From JBFMAE01 sp040756085 (lineage in GTDB: Bacteria; Desulfobacterota; BSN033; UBA1163), in contig JBFMAE010000404.1 in the NCBI GenBank assembly GCA_040756085.1, positions 1-8,817 on the forward strand: a stretch of DNA of 8,817 nt, read 5' to 3'. A model generated the notes under the pieces. That model was not told the origin of the DNA, searched no databases, and worked only from the letters and a program-made list of their open reading frames with translations. Both the position numbers and the translations under genes were made by a program. Positions 1-6,220 of this stretch are shown one piece after another; position 1 is the first letter of the stretch, and every line of letters begins with the position of its first letter.

Positions 1-984
1 GAGGAAAACCTCTTTCTGGAAGGGGATCGGTTTCAGGAGGCATTGAGGCAGAAAGAGGAGAGCTTTAAAAGGGCTTCGATCAGGGAGGCTGCATTTGCTG
101 GAAAAAGTTATGAAAGGGATCCTGAGAAATTGAGGATCCAGCTTGAAGGTTATTTTCTGGGTTCAGATGGTCCTGGGTCTCTCGGAGAGAGAAAAGACAT
201 CAATGGATTGAAAGGGGTGGTTGCTCCCCACATCGATTTTCATCGGGGAGGCACCTGTTATGCCTTCGCCCACAAAGAGATATGGGAGAGGAATTCCTCC
301 GACTGTTTTATCATCTTTGGGACGGCCCACACCCCGATGGAGCACCCCTTTGGTCTCACCCGAAAAGATTTTATAACTCCGCTAGGCACCTTGGATGTGG
401 ATAGAGAATTGGTGGATGCCATCCAATCTCGATGCCCTGAAGACCTCTTTAGAGACGAAGGAATCCACCGGAGCGAACATTCTATTGAGTTTCAATGTGT
501 CTTCCTCCGTTACCTGTACCCCGAACCCGCATCTCTGACGATCGTCCCGATCCTGAGCGGGGCGTTGCATGAAGCCATTGAAAAGGGAATTTCCCCGATG
601 GAACTAAAACCTGTCCGACTGTTCATCGAGGCCCTGAAGGAAGCTGTCTCATCCCTTGGCAGAAAGGTGTGTTATATTGCGAGTGCAGATCTTTCACACA
701 TGGGCCTTCAATTCGGGGACCGTGAAGGAATGAGTGAGTACGACCTCAGAATCTTGGGAGATGAGGATCAGGAGATGTTAGGATATGTGGAGAAGATGGA
801 TGGGGAGGGATTCTTTTCATCCATTTTGCAAGAGAGAGATCGGAGAAGAATCTGCGGCCTTCCAGCCATCTATGCCATGCTTAAAGTCCTTGAGGCTAAA
901 GAAGGGAAGCTCCTCAAATATGGCCATGCCTTTACTCCCGAGACCCAATCCGTCGTTTCCTTTGCAAGCATGGCCTTTTACTGA
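1..984 (+). CDS. MEMO-family protein (AmmeMemoRadiSam system protein B-like), 5'-partial
   Basis: The frame is open from the first base, so the gene begins outside the window; a TTG at 43 is only an internal codon. The visible 327 residues open with ENLFLEGDRF, which resembles the linker that follows a small N-terminal domain in long bacterial MEMO proteins. The MEMO core follows: PHIDFHRGG (His at 229-231), FGTAHTP (His 328-330), EHSIEFQ, ADLSHMG (Asp 688-690, His 697-699) and RICGLPAI (Cys 853-855). These match the His/His/Asp/His/Cys metal-site residues known in human MEMO1, so metal binding is likely. MEMO shares the fold of class III non-haem iron dioxygenases. In bacteria it often accompanies AMMECR1 and radical-SAM partners, but neither is visible here. 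The exact reaction is unknown. The TGA is followed nine bases later by an inverted repeat shared with the convergent small gene. Confidence 0.93.
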   Translation, partial: EENLFLEGDRFQEALRQKEESFKRASIREAAFAGKSYERDPEKLRIQLEGYFLGSDGPGSLGERKDINGLKGVVAPHIDFHRGGTCYAFAHKEIWERNSSDCFIIFGTAHTPMEHPFGLTRKDFITPLGTLDVDRELVDAIQSRCPEDLFRDEGIHRSEHSIEFQCVFLRYLYPEPASLTIVPILSGALHEAIEKGISPMELKPVRLFIEALKEAVSSLGRKVCYIASADLSHMGLQFGDREGMSEYDLRILGDEDQEMLGYVEKMDGEGFFSSILQERDRRRICGLPAIYAMLKVLEAKEGKLLKYGHAFTPETQSVVSFASMAFY

Positions 985-992
985 ACAGTTGG

Positions 993-1078
993 GAGTTCGG
1001 AGTTACAAGTTCGGAGACACAAATCCACCACTGACTCATAACAAAATACTCCGAACTCCGAACTAATTACTCCGAACT
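993..1078. repeat. Inverted repeat built from AGTTCGGAG words; candidate two-way terminator
   Basis: The left arm (994-1016) and right arm (1056-1078) pair over 23 positions with about 20 matches; each arm contains AGTTCGGAG twice. An extra copy of the word sits at 1048-1055. It lies between two convergent genes and could end or protect both transcripts. No clear U-run follows in either direction, so classical intrinsic termination is not certain. Confidence 0.75.
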
Positions 1079-1093
1079 ATCTGCTTCGCAGAT
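1079..1093. terminator. Short perfect hairpin at the end of the small minus-strand gene
   Basis: ATCTGC-TTC-GCAGAT is a perfect 6-bp stem with a 3-nt loop. It touches the last base of the stop codon of the 79-residue gene and lies directly beside the AGTTCGGAG inverted repeat. It could act as a transcript-end hairpin, but no U-run is seen. Confidence 0.4.
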
Positions 1094-1332
1094 CAGGAAG
1101 GTCTCTGTCTGATCTTATTGACGGCGGGGTAGAGTTCTGAAATTTTCTTTTCGATTTCGTGAGGAAGGTCGACCTGGAGGTTGAGGATTTTTTCCCTGAG
1201 AAGGGCTAAGGCTCCGAGCTTTTCACTCACCTCTTTCGGTGTCACGCGGCTTAATCTTTTCGAGACCTCTTTCACCTCCTCATTGAGAAATTCGACCAGT
1301 TTTAAAATTTCTGAAATCTTTTTTTGGGACAT
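1093..1332 (-). CDS. Small helical protein of unknown function (79 aa)
   Basis: No family is recognised. The protein is charged and leucine-rich (for example ILKLVEFLNEEVKEVSKRL near residues 9-27 and LLREKILNL near 44-52), with no signal peptide, membrane segment, cysteine or zinc motif. It looks almost wholly alpha-helical, possibly a short coiled-coil hairpin with a turn around the prolines at positions 32 and 56. The start is supported by a strong AGGGGG ribosome binding site about six bases upstream of the ATG, and by a plausible sigma70-type promoter at 1363-1391. It converges with the MEMO gene and appears monocistronic. The good start signals and coherent composition argue for a real gene; the function cannot be inferred from its neighbours. 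Confidence 0.7.
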   Translation of the reverse strand: MSQKKISEILKLVEFLNEEVKEVSKRLSRVTPKEVSEKLGALALLREKILNLQVDLPHEIEKKISELYPAVNKIRQRPS

Positions 1333-1362
1333 CTAAATCCCCCTTCCCCTCATTTAATTTCT

Positions 1363-1391
1363 ACCATACCCGATTCAAATGGGGATTTCAA
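1363..1391 (-). promoter_or_regulatory. Sigma70-like promoter for the 79-aa gene
   Basis: Read on the minus strand: TTGAAA (1391-1386), a 17-base spacer, then TATGGT (1368-1363). This leaves an untranslated leader of roughly 25 bases holding the AGGGGG ribosome binding site. The -35 box lies in the GGGGATTTCAAGGA word that recurs at 1595-1614. Confidence 0.45.
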
Positions 1392-1617
1392 GGAGTAAGC
1401 CTCTTTTTTTCCGTGACGAAGATGGGCCGGTTGAGAAAGTTTTAGAGCGGAACCTTTGAGAAATTGGATTCTAACGTTCTAAGTCCATCCAAACCTGCTG
1501 GTTTTATGGATAACGAAAATGACCCGCAACGTTCTAATGTCCCGCGATTCTAAAACTTTCGAAGGCGGTCCGTCTTCGTCGTTTTCACGGAATTGGGGAT
1601 GCTTATTTCAAGGATTT
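1381..1617. repeat. Large imperfect palindrome flanked by near-direct repeats; possible MITE-like or structured element
   Basis: The outer arms pair CCGTGACGAAGA (1411-1422) with TCTTCGTCGTTTTCACGG (1573-1590, with an inserted segment). Next, GAAAGTTTTAG (1435-1445) pairs with CTAAAACTTTC (1550-1560). The apex is a hairpin at 1484-1510, where TCCATCCAAACC pairs imperfectly with GGTTTTATGGA. The word TTCTAA occurs four times inside (1469, 1477, 1532, 1548). Outside the palindrome, GGGGATTTCAAGGA (1381-1394) and GGGGAT-GCTT-ATTTCAAGGA (1595-1614) form a near-direct repeat resembling a target duplication or a conserved element border. The right copy includes the stop codon of the transglutaminase-like gene. 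There is no ORF of its own that can be supported. This occupies essentially all of the gap between the two minus-strand genes. Confidence 0.6.
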
Positions 1618-2324
1618 TCATCTGCCCATTCAGTTAAAACATCCTCACGCTCAAAGTCAGAAAGGCTCCGTTTCCTTCCTTTTTTAAATCTTTTTATCCA
1701 GCTCTTGACCCGGTCCTCCCCGTAAGCTTTTTCCCATGCTGTAACAATCTGCTCCACAGGAATATCGGTATAAACTCCATGAAAAGCCAGATATTCCATA
1801 AATTTTTGATGCTGTAAGTTATACGCCTGAAAAAGAGAATCTTCCCGGCCATTAAATTCAAGAGGCGGTACATGATGTCTTTTGCAGAGATCACTGTTGA
1901 AAGCCGGGGTGGCCTTCACCCACTTTCCCTCCAGATAGAATTCTACAAAACCATGGCAGACAAAGAGGTCGCTTCCGATATATTCAATGAGCTGCTTTGT
2001 AGCTAGATGATTACGGACATCAGCAAGACCAACCCGTGAAGGAATGCCGCAAGCTCTCCCCAGCGCACAGAGAAGCGAGGCCTTGGGGACACAGAAACTT
2101 CGACCGCGTTTCAGTACATAGCTCGCACGATAATGCTCGGGTAAATAAAACGGAGAGTAGGGGTCATAGCGAATGTCGTCCCGTACAACAAGGTAGAGTT
2201 TGACGGCAATATCTATAGGGTCTTTACTTCCGCGAATAATGTCCGCTGCATAGTCTCGAATGCTTTTATGATCGCTGTCGATAATTGATGTTGGAGTCAA
2301 ATAACACAAATGCTCTTGGTCCAT
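1608..2324 (-). CDS. Transglutaminase-like cysteine protein
   Basis: This 238-residue protein has the papain-like transglutaminase core. The nucleophile region is GRSFCVPKASLLCALGRACG (Cys78), followed by IPSRVGLADVRNHL. The His motif is VCHGFVEFYLEGKW (His124) and the third-site segment is KATPAFN (143 is Asn where many relatives have Asp). Bacterial members are typically amidases, peptidases or cross-linking enzymes; the substrate cannot be told. There is no signal peptide or membrane segment, so it is probably cytoplasmic. The ATG is supported by GGAG seven bases upstream. The C-terminal 70 residues are charged and helical (KRFKKGRKR near 211-219). The gene lies downstream of the ECF genes on the same strand, but 194 bp and an inverted repeat separate them, so co-transcription is doubtful. 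The last codon and stop fall in the border repeat of the palindromic element. Confidence 0.88.
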   Translation of the reverse strand: MDQEHLCYLTPTSIIDSDHKSIRDYAADIIRGSKDPIDIAVKLYLVVRDDIRYDPYSPFYLPEHYRASYVLKRGRSFCVPKASLLCALGRACGIPSRVGLADVRNHLATKQLIEYIGSDLFVCHGFVEFYLEGKWVKATPAFNSDLCKRHHVPPLEFNGREDSLFQAYNLQHQKFMEYLAFHGVYTDIPVEQIVTAWEKAYGEDRVKSWIKRFKKGRKRSLSDFEREDVLTEWADENP

Positions 2325-2375
2325 CTTTTTGCTCCATTGATATGCATTTGGGGATCTTTCGTATAGAAATTAGCA

Positions 2376-2506
2376 ATTGGAATAGTGGAATGGTGGAATG
2401 ATGAGTTCATAAAATGAACAATTTATCAATGACCGAACTTATTAATAATATAACTCATTATTCCCTGTCTGCCCACAGGCAGGCATTATTCCAACATTCC
2501 ATTTGG
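2376..2506. repeat. Inverted repeat of GGAATRRTG words with a nested GC-rich palindrome
   Basis: The left arm (about 2376-2405) repeats GGAATAGT/GGAATGGT/GGAATGATGAGTT. The right arm (2452-2506), read in reverse complement, gives GGAATGTTGGAATAATG, then a foreign segment, then GGAATAATGAGTT. The loop includes a small palindrome, GTTCAT-AAA-ATGAAC (2405-2419). The element starts about 12 bases after the stop of the ECF T-component gene. Together with the short leader of the next gene it fills the 194-bp gap. Confidence 0.75.
2464..2483. repeat. CCTGCCTG palindrome nested in the inverted repeat
   Basis: CCTGTCTG-CCCA-CAGGCAGG forms an 8-bp stem with one G-T pair. It interrupts the right arm of the surrounding AT-rich inverted repeat between two copies of its word, and has no counterpart in the left arm. 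A longer relative lies at 5298-5336. Confidence 0.65.
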
Positions 2507-2518
2507 AAGTTGAGCGTA

Positions 2519-3313
2519 CTACATACGATTTGGTATGATGGCACCAAGACGGAGTCCAAGCCTGATATATAGCAAAATTACGAGAATCACCACAAGTAGG
2601 ATAAGCCCTGCATAGTCTATACAGCGCATACGGGGCTCGTAGTAAAGGGTACGTTTCGATTCTGGGTTGAAGCCCTTGGATTCTAAAGCCATTGCCAACA
2701 GATTGGTGTGTCGGATGGCATAAATGAAGAGAGGCACTGCTTGTGGGATGAACTTGCCAATACGACTAAAGATGTTTCCTGATTCCAGATCCAGGCCGCG
2801 TGAAACCTGAGCCTGTATGATGGTTACCCCTGCACCCGCAAAGGTTGGCACCAATCTCAAAGCTGTGGATAAGGCAAAGGCAATGGGGTAGGGGCATCCC
2901 ATGCGGATAAGGCCATTGGTCAACTCTTCGTTCCGAGTTGTTGAAAGGAAGATCAGACCGGTACCAACGAATGTAGCCAGGCGCAGTCCCATGGCGATGC
3001 CATAAAGGAGGGATTCCCGGCTCACATGCAGAGGACCCCACGACCACAGAGGGGTTGGACCTTCTGCAAAAAAGGGCCACAGCACAGAGCTGAATACGAT
3101 GAGCAGGGCAAGGATCAAGCGTAGCCGATAGAAGTTTATCAGGGCTCTAGCAGAAATGGCGATCAGTATCACGCCCAGGCTGACCGCCCCTATATAAAGA
3201 GGATGGTTGAAGCAGAGACAGATGACGAAAATGACCAGCACACCGATGATCTTGGTGCGCGGGTCGAGGCGATGGATCCAGGTATTTTTGTCAAGGTAGA
3301 GGAATATGTTCAT
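2519..3313 (-). CDS. ecfT: ECF transporter transmembrane (T) component
   Basis: The protein of 264 residues is the integral-membrane coupler linking the ATPases to the substrate-binding S protein in energy-coupling factor importers. It has the family's N-terminal LDPRTK motif (16-21), several hydrophobic segments (about 22-55, 64-82, 103-124, 142-160, and a C-terminal span near 234-252), and two cytoplasmic coupling motifs. These usually read Ala-Arg-Gly but here are SRG (171-173, within QVSRGLD) and SKG (212-214, within ALESKGF). The length is normal for CbiQ/EcfT. The start ATG has only a weak upstream AAGG about eleven bases away, and this lies in a small hairpin. The gene follows the fused ATPase gene after 126 bp of mostly inverted repeat and completes the S-A-T transporter set. 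Confidence 0.93.
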   Translation of the reverse strand: MNIFLYLDKNTWIHRLDPRTKIIGVLVIFVICLCFNHPLYIGAVSLGVILIAISARALINFYRLRLILALLIVFSSVLWPFFAEGPTPLWSWGPLHVSRESLLYGIAMGLRLATFVGTGLIFLSTTRNEELTNGLIRMGCPYPIAFALSTALRLVPTFAGAGVTIIQAQVSRGLDLESGNIFSRIGKFIPQAVPLFIYAIRHTNLLAMALESKGFNPESKRTLYYEPRMRCIDYAGLILLVVILVILLYIRLGLRLGAIIPNRM

Positions 3314-3321
3314 ATAATTTC

Positions 3322-3344
3322 AGCCTTAGCAATTTATAAAGGCT
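3322..3344 (-). promoter_or_regulatory. Hairpin covering the weak ribosome binding site of ecfT
   Basis: On the minus strand AGCCTT (3344-3339) pairs with AAGGCT (3327-3322) across an 11-nt loop. The only Shine-Dalgarno-like word before the ecfT start, AAGG, is inside the 3' half. It could lower or regulate ecfT translation. This rests on base pairing alone. Confidence 0.3.
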
Positions 3345-3351
3345 TTAAATT

Positions 3352-3465
3352 AAATTCCAATAACCAAATTCCAAATAATAACCAATCACCAAATTCCAAT
3401 AACTAAACTTTTGGGTATTGGTAATTGGAGCTTATTTGGTTATTGGTGCTTGTAATTTGGAATTT
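3352..3465. repeat. Inverted repeat of CCAATAACC / AAATTCC words
   Basis: The left arm (about 3352-3407) reads as reiterated AAATTCCAATAACC. The right arm (about 3413-3465), reverse-complemented, reads AAATTCCAAATTAC, then CACCAATAACC, then CCAATTACC. The arms match well despite small slips. The right arm overlaps the last 8 codons and the stop of the fused ECF ATPase gene (3440-3463). Confidence 0.8.
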
Positions 3466-5137
3466 CACGTAACTCCCTCACCATCTGTTGCACTGTGAGA
3501 GCCTCCATGCCCAACCAGTTGCTCAATCGCACAAGCGAAGGCGGGCATAGCGAGGCATCAGCCAACCGGACTTCATCGGCAAAGACAGCGCGGGTAGGTC
3601 CGTCTGAGAGGATAAAGCCTTCTTTCAAAACCATTGTACGCTTCGCATATTCGGCGGCCACCCACATGGAGTGGGTGATGATGATAATCGTATGTCCATA
3701 TTTATTTAAACGCTTTAAAATCTCCATCATGTTTCGTTGGTGGCGATAGTCAAGGCCGGTCGTTGGCTCATCGAGAATGATTACCTGAGGTTGGGTGGCC
3801 AGCACAGAGGCGACAGCCACTCGCTGCCGCTCACCCTTTGTCAGCGTGAAAGGCACCTTCTGCTCATAACCCTGCAACCCCACGACGTCCAACGCTTCGA
3901 ACACACGTCTCTTAATCGTGTTAGTTGTCTCACCTTGCATCTTGAGTCCGAAGCCCACCTCCTCAGCAACCGTCCTGGCAAAAATCTGATGATCGGGATT
4001 TTGAAACACATATCCCACCCTTCGGGCTAATTCACGATGGCTATACTCAGTGGTGGGTTTGCCCTGCACCATCATGCGGCCAGAAGTGGGTTTGAGCAGG
4101 CCATTGAAGTGTTTGGCCAGTGTGGTCTTGCCGGATCCATTCTGGCCCAGGATGGCGACAAATTCGCCTTCATGAATCGCCAGGTCAATTCCACGCAGTG
4201 CCTCAACATGATGAGTAGGATAGATGTATCTTAGCCCTTCGGCCTTCAAGATGGGAGACCCTTTGGCACTGTCAAAAGGGACTGCTGTGGACTCCCGCTC
4301 CCTACGATGTGTCAGGTTGTGCTTCTGGATCAGGGCAATGGCTGCTTCCACAGTCAATGGCCTGCCTGGCCAACTCATAGAATGAAACAGTTCTATCACT
4401 GGCGGTGCTTTGATTCCACAGGATTCCAGTGTGGGCACATCTCCCAAAATCTCAGCAGGGGGCCCCTTCGCCTCTATCCGGCCATCACGCATTAACCACA
4501 CCTGATCAGCCGTGGTCGCGGTCTCAGGTTCATGATCAACGATGAGGAACATTCGGCCTTCTCTTCTAAGGCTCTCAGCCACTGAAAGCACCTCTTCCCG
4601 ACCCTGGGGATCGAGGTCTGTGGTTGGTTCATCCATGACAAGAATCTTTGGCTCCAAAGCAAGTATTGAACCAATAGCAAGACGTTGCTTCTGTCCACCG
4701 GAAAGGGAAGCGGGTTCACGATGGCGTAATTTTTCCAAGCTAATAAAAGTTAAATAACGCTGAATGCGATCTTCTATCTCTGACCGGGGAAGGCAATGAT
4801 TCTCTGGTCCAAAAGCCATCTCGAGCTCAACATTCGTGGAGAAGAGTTGTGCCTCGAAATCCTGAAGAACTAACCCTACCACCCGAGACATCTCAGCGAC
4901 TTTCTGCTTTGCAACCTCTTTTCCTTTTATCAAGACACGACCTTGATATTGACCATGAAAAAAATTAGGTACAAGGGCATTGAGTGCACAGCAGAGGGTT
5001 GATTTACCCGCACCTCCGTGGCCCATCATTACAACAAAGGTTCCATCCTCCATTTCACCTTGAATATTCTTTAAGGCAGACCGAACACTTCCACGATAAG
5101 TGAAGGTGAGGTCTTCAATCGAAATAGCAATACTCAT
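3440..5137 (-). CDS. ECF transporter ATPase, two ABC domains fused
   Basis: A 565-residue protein carrying both ATP-binding cassettes of an energy-coupling factor importer (EcfA1-EcfA2 or CbiO-CbiO fusion). Domain 1 has Walker A GHGGAGKST (39-47), Q-loop Gln92, signature LSGGQ (145-149), Walker B ILVMDE (165-170) and switch His202. Domain 2 has Walker A GQNGSGKTT (331-339), Gln379, a divergent signature LTKGE (432-436), Walker B VIILDE (452-457) and His489. Both catalytic glutamates are present. A linker of about 65 residues (230-295) joins them. The protein acts on the cytoplasmic face with the T component encoded next. No good ribosome binding site precedes the ATG, and an inverted repeat ends 11 bases upstream of it. 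The final residues EIPNYKHQ and the stop are encoded by the arm of another repeat, so the original C-terminus may have been altered. Confidence 0.95.
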   Translation of the reverse strand: MSIAISIEDLTFTYRGSVRSALKNIQGEMEDGTFVVMMGHGGAGKSTLCCALNALVPNFFHGQYQGRVLIKGKEVAKQKVAEMSRVVGLVLQDFEAQLFSTNVELEMAFGPENHCLPRSEIEDRIQRYLTFISLEKLRHREPASLSGGQKQRLAIGSILALEPKILVMDEPTTDLDPQGREEVLSVAESLRREGRMFLIVDHEPETATTADQVWLMRDGRIEAKGPPAEILGDVPTLESCGIKAPPVIELFHSMSWPGRPLTVEAAIALIQKHNLTHRRERESTAVPFDSAKGSPILKAEGLRYIYPTHHVEALRGIDLAIHEGEFVAILGQNGSGKTTLAKHFNGLLKPTSGRMMVQGKPTTEYSHRELARRVGYVFQNPDHQIFARTVAEEVGFGLKMQGETTNTIKRRVFEALDVVGLQGYEQKVPFTLTKGERQRVAVASVLATQPQVIILDEPTTGLDYRHQRNMMEILKRLNKYGHTIIIITHSMWVAAEYAKRTMVLKEGFILSDGPTRAVFADEVRLADASLCPPSLVRLSNWLGMEALTVQQMVRELREIPNYKHQ

Positions 5138-5170
5138 CTTAAAATTAAGAATCCGAAATTCGAATATCGA

Positions 5171-5189
5171 AACCTGTTCCTGACAGGTT
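5171..5189. repeat. AACCTGT palindrome nested in left arm
   Basis: AACCTGT-TCCTG-ACAGGTT is a perfect 7-bp stem, followed by TCAGG. It interrupts the AT-rich words of the left arm. Confidence 0.55.
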
Positions 5190-5297
5190 CAGGAATCCGA
5201 AACAAATTCTAAATACAAATGACCAAATTTTCAAAGTGTTTTTTATCTTCAGGTTTCGAATTTTATATTTCGGTCATTCGAATTTGTTTCGAATTTC

Positions 5298-5336
5298 GCC
5301 TGCCTGCCCTGTCTACCGCAGGCAGGCGCAGGCAGG
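5298..5336. repeat. GCCTGCCTGC palindrome with extra copy, nested in right arm
   Basis: GCCTGCCTGC (5298-5307) pairs perfectly with GCAGGCAGGC (5318-5327). A further GCAGGCAGG follows at 5328-5336, like a partial tandem copy. It is related in sequence to the palindrome at 2464-2483 and unlike the AT-rich surroundings. Confidence 0.7.
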
Positions 5337-5360
5337 GATTTCGTGCTTCGGATTTCCAGT

Positions 5361-6107
5361 TCAAAGTAAGAGGCTGCCGACGATGATGGCCAGGGCTGAA
5401 ATCCAGCCGATCGTAGTGACAGGAAGGCCCGTAATCAGTCCACCCAGAAGGCCGAATACCGAGGCGGCCGTGACTAACCATGCACCCAGGACGCCAGAAA
5501 GAGGTGAGCCGATATCATTCTCATCCATCACATCCGGCCAGAAGAGACCGAGTTGTTGCCTGGTGACGCCGAACACGGAGGTCAAAAGGACAATTCCAAT
5601 CAAACTGGCAATGGTATTGTTGAGAGTAATAATTTTGGTCAGAACAACATAGGGTACAATGCCCAGAGCGTCCACGACAATGCTGATGACGACAGCGCAA
5701 GCCGCACTGGAGATGAAGGCAATGAGGATGTAGTTGATCCAGTTGCGCCAGCTTTTGACTTTCCATTCTCTCGATTTTTCTGCAAAAGGGATAAAAGTTG
5801 TCCACATAGTATAGGGGAGGTAGCCAAGCAGGAAGTTACCCACAAAGCCGGCAATAGAGCCTGGCCCCAGTGTGCCACCGAAGATGTCGCCGATGAGATT
5901 GCCAATGGCTGTGCCCCAGGCTCCCGAAGGACCAAATAACAAGCCAAAGACCATGGGGAAGATGTTTGCCACTCGGACTTCCGTGATACCAGGGATGAGG
6001 GGGATGGCAGTCTTAAAGGCGATGAGTGCTGCACCGTAGATGGAAGCGCAGACCGCCACCAGAATAATCATCCGTGTGTTTCTCCACATCCTAAGAGACG
6101 CTTTCAT
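5361..6107 (-). CDS. ECF transporter substrate-binding (S) component, QueT-like
   Basis: A 248-residue, very hydrophobic protein with about six membrane segments (roughly 13-31, 49-68, 84-103, 125-150, 158-178 and 205-245). The N-terminal half carries TEVRVANIFPMVFGLLFGP (42-60) followed by GNLIGD (69-74). This is the pattern of S components that sit beside EcfT, with glutamate, arginine and asparagine lining the expected binding cavity; QueT-type proteins are the closest family I recall. A hydrophilic loop (about 109-124, FAEKSREWKVKSWRNW) lies on one face. The substrate is not determined; queuosine precursors or another small vitamin-like molecule are possible. The start is well supported by AAGGGAG seven bases before the ATG. 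It is the first gene of the transporter unit, preceded by a promoter and a foldable leader. Confidence 0.85.
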   Translation of the reverse strand: MKASLRMWRNTRMIILVAVCASIYGAALIAFKTAIPLIPGITEVRVANIFPMVFGLLFGPSGAWGTAIGNLIGDIFGGTLGPGSIAGFVGNFLLGYLPYTMWTTFIPFAEKSREWKVKSWRNWINYILIAFISSAACAVVISIVVDALGIVPYVVLTKIITLNNTIASLIGIVLLTSVFGVTRQQLGLFWPDVMDENDIGSPLSGVLGAWLVTAASVFGLLGGLITGLPVTTIGWISALAIIVGSLLL

Positions 6108-6151
6108 TTTTGAGCTCCCTTGTACGAATATCTGATAATAATAATCTGTAA

Positions 6152-6198
6152 AGCAAACCTTTAGGCTTGCCCTGTACCAGCACGGTACAGGGCTTGCT
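6152..6198 (-). promoter_or_regulatory. Structured leader before the ECF operon; possible riboswitch or attenuator
   Basis: Read on the minus strand, GCCCTGTACC (6193-6184) and GGTACAGGGC (6178-6169) make a perfect 10-bp hairpin with a 5-nt loop. AGCAAGCC (6198-6191) can also pair over 8 positions with GGTTTGCT (6159-6152), and AAGCC (6168-6164) with GGTTT (6159-6155). These pairings share bases, so at least two exclusive folds are possible. It lies 45-90 bases before the S-component start, inside the predicted transcript. It does not match preQ1, cyclic-di-GMP, TPP, cobalamin or fluoride consensus as I know them. Confidence 0.45.
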
Positions 6199-6220
6199 CA
6201 TTTCTGTTTGTATCAATATG

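Larger units (their letters stand above)
5149..5357. repeat. Long inverted repeat of ATTCGAAATCC-type words
   Basis: The left arm (5149 to about 5238) and right arm (about 5240-5357) share reiterated GAATCCGAAATTCGAA, CGAAACAAATTC and AATGACC words. They pair in order around a central AT-rich turn where ATTTTCAAAGTGTTTT faces AAACACTTTGAAAAT-like sequence only weakly. Each arm is interrupted at a comparable point, next to the CGAAACAAATTC word, by a GC-richer palindrome (5171-5189 and 5298-5336). The element starts three bases after the stop of the ECF S gene and ends 11 bases before the ATPase start, so it fills the whole gap. Confidence 0.8.

Noticed and set aside
43..45. TTG as start of the MEMO protein
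   Set aside because: The frame is open to base 1, and the upstream residues ENLFLEGDRF fit long MEMO proteins.
1519..1725. 68-codon plus-strand frame
   Set aside because: It spans the palindrome arm and the antisense of the transglutaminase-like C-terminus; low-complexity Ser/Arg composition.
3352..3465. CRISPR-like array
   Set aside because: The words are short, degenerate and arranged as inverted arms, with no regular unique spacers.
5236..5652. 138-codon plus-strand frame
   Set aside because: It begins in the inverted repeat and runs antisense to the S-component gene; no family resemblance.
6169..6193. Intrinsic terminator for plus-strand transcription
   Set aside because: No plus-strand gene lies directly upstream, and the following sequence is only moderately T-rich.
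6152..6198. Known riboswitch (preQ1, cyclic-di-GMP, TPP)
   Set aside because: The conserved cores of these classes, as I know them, are not present in the leader.
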